NCBI GenBank assembly: GCA_021014325.1
Contig: CM037458.1
Span: 23,915,063 to 23,979,062 of the forward strand
Origin: Plazaster borealis
Taxonomy: Eukaryota; Echinodermata; Asteroidea; Forcipulatida; Labidiasteridae
DNA: 64,000 bases
Reading direction: 5' to 3'
This document shows positions 42,400-52,802 of the stretch, piece after piece; the stretch's first letter is position 1, and each line of letters begins with the position of its first letter. A program made the position numbers and the translations under genes. The notes under the pieces are model-generated. The model worked only from the letters and a program-made list of their open reading frames with translations, did no database searches and was not told the DNA's origin.

Positions 42400-43060
42400 G
42401 GCAGTTATATCGTATAGCATCTGACAAGGCTTAACTTTAATCCTGATAAATGGCCATTGTTGCCATAAAAAGGGATTAAACTTTAAATTGCGTTGTTTTG
42501 ATTGATTCAAAACGGCCAATTAACACGTCATTTATTACGTAGATAGACCCCCACATCAAGGATGACCCGTAAATATAATATAACATCGGAGAGTAAGGCT
42601 GAACATAATCTGTTATTACATTCTTGAATTTATTACCTGACCTTAAATTGAACATAAAATCTAATCGAAGAATAACAGGCCAGCAGTTGTAATAATTGCA
42701 AAGGGAATGGTGTATGATATAAATATATCTGTCATACATTAATGAGAGAGCGACTTAACGTAATGGATTAATGCATTTCACTAATTAAACCAATTGATCT
42801 GTGATGGACGTAAGTGAATTGGTGTTTTTGATTGGTCTAAATCGATATTAACGTGCGTAGAATATGTAAATTAGTCTGTTTCGTCATTAGCTAATTATTT
42901 ACAAACAAGTGGCCGCACGTAAAAGAAAACACGCGGGCCATTACGAAATTGATTTACATTAATTTATCTTGATCAAGGTATATAAAGGACCCAACTGAGT
43001 AATTAGTTGCGAAAGTCAGTCCCGCAAGCTCTACGAGAAGAGTTCTTTATAAGAACCTGG
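42400..43060. promoter_or_regulatory. Homeodomain-site-rich block with TATA-like promoter at its right end
   Basis: This 650-base block has the densest set of TAAT cores in the window. Among them are CCAATTAACACGTCATTTAT, GTAATGGATTAATGC, CACTAATTAAACCAATTG, TTAGCTAATTATTTAC and GAGTAATTAG. It ends with TATATAAAG at 42979-42987 and an initiator-like TCAGTC with A at 43018. The TATA to initiator distance (~37-39) is a little long. Downstream, AGTTCTTTATAAGAACC (43041-43057) could form a hairpin. It may be an enhancer, or the start of an unannotated non-coding transcript. Confidence 0.35.
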
Positions 43061-45150
43061 GACGAGAGTTTAAAGTGCCAGGAATTTTATTTTTTAGGGT
43101 AAAATTCCAACAATAACGAAACATCCCGAAGAGGGGAGCTTTTAACTTTTCTGTTTGTAGAAAACACAAATCACTCTAAGGAAACAGAGCGGACCCAGAT
43201 ATTCTGATATATTATGATATCTCACCTACATGTTAAGGGATATTCAATTGATTCTAAGCTAGTCTGGGTCTTTTCTTTGGCTGTTTATTTTGATTGTCCG
43301 TTTTGCCCCTTTTAAAATTCCCCCAGTAAACAACAACAAAGTGTCACTTAAACCCCTTTGTATGTAACAGGCAGCTGTCATTAGCTCGTGGATTTAACAT
43401 CAAACTACGCTTCAGTTGATGTTTTCTATTCCCAACTTTTTTTTTGTTTTTCTCTTCACTCGCCAACTTTAGAAGGTAATCATAGGACGTCCAAACAAAC
43501 GGCTGAACAAATTGAAACGATAGATCGATACATTGCGACGCTCACTTTAAGCCAGTACTGAATGCGATTACCAACACGTTTTGCCTTGTGGACAGGGCCA
43601 CAAACCCCTCGGACAAAGTGGTCTTAACTGCTTCTTAAGAAAGCTACTTTGGAGTTTCTATTATTATAATATCCGCTTTGAAAGCTTGTTGAATGAGGCG
43701 ATCGATTTGGTAAATTAACAACCTGCCCACTGTGCTGGAGATGGCTATGCTCAAGTCAACTCGACACCTACGTGGGTTACAACTATACACTGAAACCACC
43801 ACTAGACTTTTAGAAACACAAATGCAAACAATTTATAAAATTGAATTGAACGACTCAAGGCTAGGCCTAAGGCCTAACTAAATTGCCTTGTGACACAGTT
43901 AAGATTAGATTCCGACGCAACTATATATGCTTATTTGACTTGCCTATAGCAATGCACGTGGGACAGGTAGGCCCTATGTATACACAATTTGATAGGATTT
44001 CAGACTTGCATATTGCTCGAGCTTGTTTCGAGCATGATTTAGTAGAAAGTATCGGCCTACTACTAGCCCAGGTTAAGTTTACTGGCAATATCGGCCTTCG
44101 TTGTCAATCTCCAAGCGGCATTAAAGAAGTCGTGGTTGACCAAACCCAAAGTGACCACTGAGGCCTCTGAAGTGTGGGCCGATTGGCGGCAATTACTGAC
44201 AGGCACTCGTCTCAGCCTCATTCGGTGCAACACCTCACCCCTGACCCGTTACTTACAAACCACGTCATCGGAATTCTCCATCTAGGGATCTATGGCATGA
44301 CTTATATTGTCTTACTGTCTTAGGCGTGAGAAGATGATTACTTACTATCACAAATGCTTATTATAATAGGCTGGATTGATAACGAAATATTTACTAATAA
44401 GGTAATTTACCATCTTATATACCAATGGTATCGACAACAGGGTCGAATGGCGCGATACCATGGCAACACCCCTACTTCTTCCTAGTCCAGAATTGTTTCT
44501 CTGCAATGTCGGTTTCTGACTGTTATAATAGTTGGATGAAAAACAAGTGTTACTCACATCATAGTGTTTGAGCATTCAGCACAAACTCATTAAATGGAAA
44601 GAATGATTGAAGAACATGCAAGTAATGTTACAAACGTGAACATTCTTCAATGTGAATTCGATTTGTGATGTCAAGGAATTTGGTGTCCGTTTACATGGGG
44701 CTTATTTCCAGTTGCGTAACCGGGGGGGGCGTGAGATGGTATTTCAGACGGAATTATTTATTTGAAGGATATTTATACTGTAGAGTTGATAATAAGTTAA
44801 CTTCTGGTGCAACTAATTATTTGTTTTCGATATTACCAATCATCCTAATATTATTAACATAACATAACATGGAAATACACAAAACAAATCTCACTCAAAA
44901 TTACTGTGGAAAGAAAGTGAAATGAAGTGTCTTTGTAGGTCAGGCGAGTTATGTGCACGATGAGTTAGAACACCGTGACTCATTTATCATTTCACTATTA
45001 AGTTGCTTCAATCATAAAGCATCAACTCCAAGCTGTCTTCTCAATTCATCGTAAAAAAAACCCACTACATCGTCTTCCATCACGAGAGTCTGTCTGATGG
45101 CTGGACGACCAGAAGGAAAAACAAGAGAAACTGCTCAGGAGTATAGGATA
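43061..45150. other. Intergenic, no gene seen
   Basis: AT-rich unique sequence with a poly-T run near 43440. The 92-codon frame at 43883-44161 shows no domain, and nothing nearby supports it as an exon. Confidence 0.45.
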
Positions 45151-45159
45151 TATAACACA

Positions 45160-45450
45160 AAATAACCCGCGCTACCGCTGGCGGGAAATAATTGCCGCGA
45201 GCGGCGATTTAAGTCGTAAATCGCACCGAACTCAATTATCGTAATACAGCGGTGATGCCCGGAAAGGCAGGCTGTTATACACGGGCAATTAAATCAAGAT
45301 ATACACGTTGGCATCAATCGATGGCGCATTGATTTCAAGGCACAAGCAGTTTTTATACGTGGCTTTTGATATTGATTGCTGGGTGAAATTACAACATGCT
45401 GACAAAGTTTTTCTTAGTGTTCGAGGTGGAAATAATGCCGTCTTGCAAGA
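45160..45450. promoter_or_regulatory. Candidate conserved regulatory block
   Basis: CpG-rich for this window, with CCGCTGGCGGGAAATAATTG, GGGCAATTAAATCAAG, ATCAATCGATGGCGC and TTTTATACGTGGC. Sharp compositional edges against AT-rich flanks and closely packed homeobox-type words suggest a regulatory element. There is no coding frame. Confidence 0.3.
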
Positions 45451-45913
45451 CGCTTGATTGCTAGTAGTTTAAGGTCACCATATCTGCATGCTGTTTGCTA
45501 CTGTAACATTGTTAGCGTATGGTTCAATGGTGTCACGACATACAAGCCAAATTGCTATTGATCTGAGAAATAAACAGAAGATTCGTCATCTGTTGGTTTC
45601 CTTCCTCGGTTAGATATTACAGGATGGAACATTTATCAACACAACAAGACTCAGGTACCCACCTCTATGTGACAAAATGTGACGTGGTGGCCGCTTTGTT
45701 CATGTCATTGTTCGTAACGGGCCACAATCTGTAGGCCTAATGTTTGGTATAGGTTTATCAATGTTATCAACAAAGGAAACATATTCCATAAAGACAGTTT
45801 AACGCCATAGTCACCAGAATATGGCATGCTCGTTCATCTCAGAACAAAATGGTGGAAAATAATTAGAACCACACTCTAATCCGAGTCGATTATTTTAAAA
45901 ACTGGAAAAGTCC

Positions 45914-45983
45914 ACACCTGACTCAAAATGAGTCCAATCCTGACTTAAAATGAGTCACTCCTGACCTAAAATGAGTCAGTGGC
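45914..45983. repeat. Three tandem GACTnAAAATGAGTC dyads
   Basis: CTGACTCAAAATGAGTCC, CTGACTTAAAATGAGTCA and CTGACCTAAAATGAGTCA follow each other with a period of about 22-24 bases. Each is itself a dyad (GACTC...GAGTC), and two contain the AP-1 word TGAGTCA. Looser copies of the theme (TTGACTCAAAATGGATCAA, TTGACTCAAATGGAGTCAA) continue to about 46190. Confidence 0.75.
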
Positions 45984-46222
45984 TCAGTTGCACTAGGAGA
46001 ATCTTGACTTGAAAAAGCCTCTTCTCGACTGGAATCAAGAAATAGTGTATTTTTGACTCAAAATGGATCAATGACGGATCTACAGTCAGAGAGTGTCTTG
46101 AATTGACATAAGTTAGAGAATATACAGCATTCATAATTTGATCAATAACATCATCACGGTTTTCTGAGCAGTTGACTCAAATGGAGTCAAGAGGATTAGA
46201 AGTTGACCTCAGTCACTGGATG

Positions 46223-46348
46223 AGACTACACTAATGAATGAATGAACACTGTGTAATCGCCTCGTTCTCAGCAGACAATCTCCTTGTGACTACACTAATG
46301 AATGTACACTGTGTAATCACCTCGTTCTCAGCAGACAATCTCCTTGTG
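46223..46348. repeat. Tandem duplication (65-bp and 61-bp units)
   Basis: Two units starting GACTACACTAATGAATG and ending CAGACAATCTCCTTGT lie end to end. They differ by a 4-base AATG expansion and a few substitutions. The duplication is young judging by its similarity. It abuts a block with an octamer-type site at 46369-46376 (ATTTGCAT). Confidence 0.85.
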
Positions 46349-46359
46349 ATACAGCACTT

Positions 46360-46560
46360 ACAATCCGATTTGCATCAATACACACTTAAGACAATTGTGC
46401 CGAGTTTTTGCGGGCAATCTATGATGTTTAATCGCCGAGAACGGCCGATGTAAATCGGATTAAAATGGTGAATAAATCATTTATCTAATTCATGAATTCA
46501 CATGTAAATTATTTGGTCCAAGGCAGCGATATGGCGGTTGTTATGCGCAAGAATGAGACT
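46360..46560. promoter_or_regulatory. Candidate element with octamer and inverted AATCCGATTT
   Basis: AATCCGATTTGCATCAATAC at 46363-46382 includes the octamer ATTTGCAT. Its inverted partner AAATCGGATT lies at 46453-46462, 80-90 bases away. TAAAATGGTGAATAAATCA follows. The inverted pair could be protein-binding sites or hairpin arms. Confidence 0.3.
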
Positions 46561-46899
46561 GCACCGTGATCTCAACTTCATGCATGGAAGTACTGAGGAA
46601 ACACAAGGTGTATCCATGGTCTGCTAACGACTAATATGAAGCATACTGGACTAAACAAAGGGATCAATCTTAAAGGGTTTTTCTCCCCTATAGCCACTGT
46701 TTCTTTAAAGAAGATAATAGCCAAGGAACAAGCAAAATAAATGGAGTTGCAGAATCAAATACGTCAAACTTTAACCCAGATTAAAATCAGCCTTTGAGTA
46801 TTGTGTGGGTAACAACAAAAATCCACAGAGTATTCATTTCAACATTGTGTTCCAGCAATTTTGCCACTTAGATGTGTCTTCTTTGCCAAACACCTTTGT

Positions 46900-47060
46900 T
46901 TTGGGAGGGGTTTTGTCAGGGATTGGACCAGTGACGTAGCCACGGGGAGGGGGTACGTCTTCCCCCTCAATCTTCCAGTGCCCCCCCCCCCAGGTGCCCA
47001 CAAAAATAGATACATGTAGTGCCCTAAAAAAAAAGGAGGGATAACGTGGCCCCTCTGCCC
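46900..47060 (-). repeat. Possible G/C-tract repeat fragment
   Basis: Contains CAGTGACGTAGCCACGGGGA, a poly-C run of about 11 and a poly-A run. The minus-strand frame reads RGYVTGPIPDKTPPK. Words of this type are common in dispersed repeats of marine invertebrates, in my recollection; I cannot assign a family. It is probably a degraded repeat and not a gene. Confidence 0.3.
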
Positions 47061-47099
47061 CAAAAAGCACTACCGTCAGACTAAACAAAAAACACAACT

Positions 47100-49185
47100 G
47101 AACTTGCAGATCAAAGGAGTATAACAGATATTCTCGTTGATTTTGGGAAACATCTATTTCATATATTTAGTTCCAAACCTTTACTGTTCCACCCATTTAC
47201 ATTTGTAAAGTTGTTAAACTATGACTGTACGAGCACTGTATACTGTTTCTCGACTAACATCATTGCATCAAGTGGGCTAAACTCCGAGTACATATGGTGT
47301 AAAATGTCAAAAGAACTGCCACCAAATATTTGTTTCCTGTCACAACCAAAAACCTTCATCAATCGAGAAATATTTATTGGAAATGTGGACGGCATGACCT
47401 CAGTGACCAAACCGCTCTTACGAACCTCTCTTACCAATTTTTCCCTTGGATGGGAAATCATTTCTCTGTATAGATTTTAATAGTGAGGCAATTGAGGACA
47501 ATTTGTGGATGGTGAAGAAAGGAGCATGGCCATCCCAAGACGAGTCGTGTCGGCTTTCCTAGCGGAGGATGAAGCATCTTGTAAAATCTTGTTGAAACTT
47601 GAGACGAAATCCACTTCACTTGTCATCTCTCATCAAGAGTAGGACTTATAAAACCCAAATCGTTGTACTACACGTCATGCATGTATGCTTTAGTTTTGAC
47701 ATGGTGTGTGTTGTTATTACATTTTTATTATTATGAAAGTCTCGAGTGCGGAGTTAATTCTTGCCAATTCAATCCAGAAATTGCGTCTTCGTATGACTTG
47801 AAATCGGGATCAAATTAAGCCAAGATTTCTTGCTGGACTTTATTTGCATTGTTATTACCGTATACCAAAGAGGCCACAAGATCAGCCCGTTGTCATCTTG
47901 ACAATTAGCGACCGGTTCGATCGTATTCCAGGACTCAAATTAAGATCCTTAAACTTGCCGTATTGCTCAGAAAAAAACCCAACAAGTTATACCAAGAGTC
48001 GAATGGCATTGTTAAGGTCTTGTAAATGAGTTTAAACATCATTGGAGTTTGGCAGAATACGTCATTATAAATCATGTAGGTATCCAGAAACATAACCGGT
48101 GATTATTAAGTTGTGAATGTGCTCACATAAAACATTTTTTGAAAGCATCTTTGGAAGGTTACCAGTATGTTTTGATATTGTATTCGTGTCATTGTGTGTG
48201 CAGCGGATTTAAACATAATTTTCTTTCAACAGATATGTTTGAGACTGAAATACTTCTCAGATCATTCAGATGTCCTTGTGACAAAATATCTAGGAAATAT
48301 ACCGCTTTGTTATAATGCGAATGTAAAGTTACCAGTGGCTTGCTGGTATTAGGTGCTAACTGACCAAATAATGACTAACTGAAATCATGTTCGGGTTGAC
48401 AATCAGCTGATAATATTTTGCTTTTATTTTCTTTAAACAGATTGGTTTTTAATCTTTTATGGGTGGTCTTTCTTAGAAGTGGTAATTTCATTATGAAAAA
48501 TAAATTTGAAAGAGACTTATTAGGTGTGCAACATTTGAGAGAAGGTCCCACACTTGTGTGAAGAAGAAGAATTTAAAACTCGGCAGAGAAAAACTGTCAG
48601 ACCTAGAGAGTTGTTGTTTGTCATCCGTGTGATGAGTTGTTATTAAAATATTTTACTATCAATCTCAATAGTTTCACCTGTTTGTTATAATTACGGTACA
48701 AGTTTTACAGCTAAAAGTCGTCAGCTTGACTGAAACGAAACTTGATTTAGTTGTTCTCGATCGCAAAAAGATAATTTAATTGGAACAGATTGAATAAACT
48801 AATTTGACCTTAAGGCCTGTAGTCGCCGACTTCTCAAAACTAAAAACTGTTTGTCTATAAACATTGGAGGTTTCGGATGGTGTAATTTGATCGTAGTAAA
48901 AGGGCACATCATATTATGTAGAACAAAGACCAATTAAATAAAGGGGTTGTTGTCATGATTGTCTCAAGTCATTATCGAAACTGTTACGAGTTGTCTCAGC
49001 TCTCCAACCGGTAGCTAGCTGTGTCAACAAATCCTCTCAACTCTGACATGTTGGCACACACAAGATGACAAGAATTAAAGGAAGGTTACTGCAGCGCTAC
49101 CTCCACTAACAGGATAAAGTTGTGACTCAACAAGCAAACCGGTAGCATGTTGAGCGTGGTGGACCTGGGAAGCCAAGCATACAAG
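47100..49185. other. Intergenic, no gene seen
   Basis: Mostly AT-rich. Overlapping frames at 47211-47480 (plus) and 47219-47461 (minus) are both open. The minus frame has a mixed, protein-like composition but no domain that I recognise and no clear splice sites, so it is left uncalled. Confidence 0.4.
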
Positions 49186-49189
49186 GCCT

Positions 49190-49960
49190 CGTCTCATCTC
49201 ACACCCGATCGCTCCCCATGTTGACACGGGCCCGGTGGGGCATAAGAGATTGATAACTCACTAATGAAACAGACATGGGATTCTGAACCGCATCAAATTT
49301 AATGGACTGGTCACATTGCCAATCAGTTTGCCTATTAAGCCATACTATGGAAGTAGAAGATACAGCAAGAGGCTTAGCTGTAACTGACTGGGAAAAACCC
49401 GCTGATCTCCCGTATAATGAGGTTCCTTCTACGCTCACCACAACATTTAATAACGGATTACCGCCTGCCTTACCCGACCGACTCCAATATCAATGTGTGT
49501 ATTAAGCAATCGAAACATGATTACCTTGGTAACTGCGGAGTAATTATAGAGATTGTGCAGCGCCCGGTGATATGCGAAATCGTGGATTAGGACGGGGCTT
49601 TCTGGTGAACAAGCCCCGGGGCTATGCGAGGCATCCCCTGCCGGGACTGACGGCAAAGCTATACCGTAGATTCATACATGGAGTATTTGCCGGCCTGTCG
49701 TCAAGGTATCATCGCGCCCCCATCCCCCTCGCGGTCGGTCTACAGTACTGAGGATAAACACCAAATTAGAATTGTAACAATAACACCCCGAGAAACAGCA
49801 GAGAAGATTCTTCACTCTGTGCCCGTCAGCATGTTTGCAAGTGTCGGACATAACGGAGAGCTTAGCGCGGCGTGGAAATTCGAGATTTCGGTGTTAGACC
49901 TCAATTTCGCGCGCGGCTTTACTTGGATATAAAGTCTCACGGGACATAACGGCGGAAAAG
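49190..49960. promoter_or_regulatory. Candidate conserved regulatory block
   Basis: A ~750-base CpG-rich island in AT-rich DNA with open frames on both strands and no protein signature. It includes ATCAAATTTAATGGAC, TGCCAATCAGTTTGCC, GTGTATTAAGCAATCG and CGCGGCGTGGAAATTCG. The size and composition would also fit a CpG-type promoter. No downstream gene is visible to support that. Confidence 0.3.
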
Positions 49961-50572
49961 TCGCGGCAAGTCTTCTTATATTTACTCCATTATAACACTC
50001 ACTATACACACGCATAGCATCAACAATGCAGAACGAAGACCACCCCACCAAAAGAAGTGTATACTTCAATGTGCTATGGTGAAATAAAACAGGATTGATA
50101 GTCTTTTTTGCAGTCGTTTCGTGATACTAGAATTCTTATAGATGTAAATAAAATAATAGGAAATTCTCGGTAGATAGCAGGAAGGTCATGTCTTTATAAA
50201 TCGAGAGATGTTTCCCAGATCGTTGTCTCACCAATGCTAATAATATTCATGTTTCACATTAAATGCTTGGTTCAAAATTTTAGGTTTTTGTTTTCATCCT
50301 CCCCGTCATCAGGCCTGACCTTGTTCATTACTACTTCCAAATCTCTATCATTTATTCTGCATATATAGAACAACCATAATGAGCACTGTGACCGTTTCTA
50401 GACAAAAGAACCGAGGTTGGATGGGAAAATATCCCAGGCACGGTTTGGGTTATATTGAATGATGTAAGGAAACAAAATGGCCGTGCAATGATCTAAAGGT
50501 CTTTGCCACGTTGTAAAGACTCTCCCATTGTAACCGTCAAAATTACACAAACAAAAGTCACGACCACATTGT

Positions 50573-50820
50573 CACACTCTCGAAACTCCAGGGTCAATTG
50601 ACCCGGGTCAGAATTGGCCCGGATCTGGGTCCCGTGGGTCCAGGCCCATTTTGGGTAAAGTATGACCCTGTGTCAAAATGACCATGGGTCAAACTGACAC
50701 AGAATCCTAGTCAAAATCATTTGTTGACCAGATTCCGGGTCGGCTTGACCTATGAATGGGTCAGGCCCCCTCGGACCCGGAATCCAGGTCAATTCTGACC
50801 CGGACATTTTTTAGAGTGCA
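50573..50820. mobile_element. GGGTCA-rich MITE with terminal inverted repeats
   Basis: The left end ACACTCTCGAAACTCC then GGGTCAGAATTGGCCCGGAT pairs with the right end ATCCAGGTCAATTCTGACCC then GGACATTTTTTAGAGTGC. The interior is built from GGGTCA/TGACCC words in both orientations, so much of the element can fold on itself. About 248 bases; no coding capacity. Confidence 0.7.
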
Positions 50821-51179
50821 AGTTCCCTGACGTATTTCAACGAAAACCTATTGCGACACACAAGATAGACTGGTAATTTTGCTTCAGTTTAGCGTTGTCA
50901 GTATCATCACTATGTGATCGCTACGGATACCTAATTATAACCACTAATGTTGATTCATAAAACTCTCTAGTATTACCATTTTCGTATCTGATGTTCGAAA
51001 CCCTTTTTTTTCAAATAATTTCAACAAATTCATTTATCAAATAAAGGAAGATGATAAAAAGAAGATGCTTCACGTTAAGACTATAGATAAACTTAGGAAA
51101 CTGTATTTACCTGGCAATCTATTTTTAAACTTGACTCTCTAATATTGATGATATAGCCCAGTTAATTTAGGTAATAAGG

Positions 51180-51650
51180 ACGTAAATTGGACATTACTTG
51201 CCGAAATCAATGCTTAATTGATGACGCCAATAAGCGAAAATTAGATTGTTCAGCGACTTCAATTTAGTCTTCTTTTACTGCATTGCTGCAGAACACACAT
51301 TATTGTGCTTCATTAATCTCCTGGACGGGATAGAACCTCCGTTTCCGGCTTTCATCATCTTACTCCCAAATGGAATTTTAAACGTTAGTTCTCAAACATG
51401 GCTGTCGCATCCAATACTGTCCATTTATGATTATAACACCGGTGATTAAATGGCAAAAATCGTCGGCATGTCCAAGAAAAGAAGGTCGTCATAAAACTCC
51501 GGAAAATAAACTCCAAACTGGTTTTTAATGAGTTTCCTCTGCCGGGGAGCACAAAGCCAAAAAGCCCGCCACTTTCAGCTCCGAGGCCAATTTGGTCCAA
51601 GAGGCGCGAAAATGATGATCGTTCAAAGCGCTGTCATTAAAGTGACAGGT
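51180..51650. promoter_or_regulatory. Candidate regulatory block with Meis-type pair
   Basis: Mixed-composition block with TTTATGATTATAACACC, GGTGATTAAATGG, GTCATAAAACTCC and TTTTTAATGAG. It ends in CTGTCATTAAAGTGACAG (51631-51648), an inverted pair of TALE/Meis-like TGACAG sites around ATTAAA. This resembles Hox/TALE enhancer grammar. Functional meaning is inferred. Confidence 0.35.
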
Positions 51651-52600
51651 AGATGAATAATATCTGTTGTACAAATAGTGAGAAGTGCTTATTGAAAAGA
51701 GTCATACCCAAGATGTGGTGCGGGGAGGGGTACGATAGATGGTGTGTGGTGTGTGTGTGTGGGGGGGGGGCAGAAGTATTTGTCCTCAGGTTGCCCAAGG
51801 AAAGCACAAGAAGGTATCGTAAGCCTATAAGTGTATATGGTTTCTTATGCATGAACGGCTTGCGTCTTACATATCTGAAATAATACAAAGAAAGCTATAA
51901 GAAGAGAAAGACAAGGTTGGGGAAAATATATCAAGTCATCAAAATATAAAATGAGAACAACATGGATGACAAGAACAGCCAGAAAAATAATACATTTGAA
52001 GCACTATCCTGCTGACACGGTGAATGGACGCAGACAGATAAAGATGATGTGATTGTGTGTGTTGAAGAAACAACATAAGATTGGTGACGATGTAGTCTTG
52101 ATGCAAGACGTTGTTGTTATGATGAGGATGAGGATGAGGAAGGCGATGAAGGGGGCGTGGTTGGGGAGGGTGGGGATTATGGTACCCATGGTGAAAATCA
52201 GACAATGTTATAATAATCATTAGCGTTCTGCGTCATAGAGATTTGAATACCAGTCCGGTATCCATGGTGATCCTTTCTAAGTAAAATTTTATCCAATCGT
52301 AGCAATTAGAAGACGAGGTATTGATAACAAGACTATTTGAGAGCTTTTAACTGAAGCAAAAGCTCTCCCAAGAGAGTTTAAATCGAAAGGAAGTCATCAT
52401 TAAAGATGGAGCTACGTTATTTTTGGTTGATGTAAAAAAAAATTATTGTCAAAAGCTTAAGTGTAAAACATTCAATTGATTTCTGAAGAACTAGAAATAT
52501 TAAGAAATTTAACTTTCAAGAGGCTTCCAAAGTCGTTTCCCTTAACTTCTAACACAGAGAGAGTTTTAACGTGCGATTGACTAGATGTAAACTGCAGCTT
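51651..52600. other. Intergenic with simple-sequence tracts
   Basis: A GT-rich and poly-G tract lies near 51735-51770 and a GATGAGGAT-rich purine tract near 52115-52150. No gene or defined repeat is visible. Confidence 0.5.
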
Positions 52601-52790
52601 TAAAGGCACATCAATATAATGAGAGATTCGCATCCAATGGAGTTCCATAATTGCCAACCCGGCAGGTTTAATTCAGGCCAAAGACACCGACAGTTGTGCC
52701 GAATTGCCGACTAGTTCGCTGAAAGCGATGATTCTTTTAACGAGCGTTCCGATAGCCTTTTAGCCAAGCTCCCTAAAACAAGCGATTTGT
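52600..52790. other. CpG-bearing left flank of the 57-bp array
   Basis: Unique sequence of balanced composition containing CGGCAGGTTTAATTCAGG and GCTGAAAGCGATGATTC, directly before the minisatellite. It may be a small conserved element; nothing more can be said. Confidence 0.25.
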
Positions 52791-52802
52791 GTATGGATGA
52801 GA

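Noticed and set aside
46839..47063. Glycine-rich minus-strand frame
   Set aside because: Caused by the poly-C/poly-G tract of a degraded repeat; no start context or domain.
47219..47461. 80-codon minus-strand frame with balanced composition
   Set aside because: Composition is protein-like, but no family is recognised and no good splice sites flank it. The plus strand is open over the same interval.
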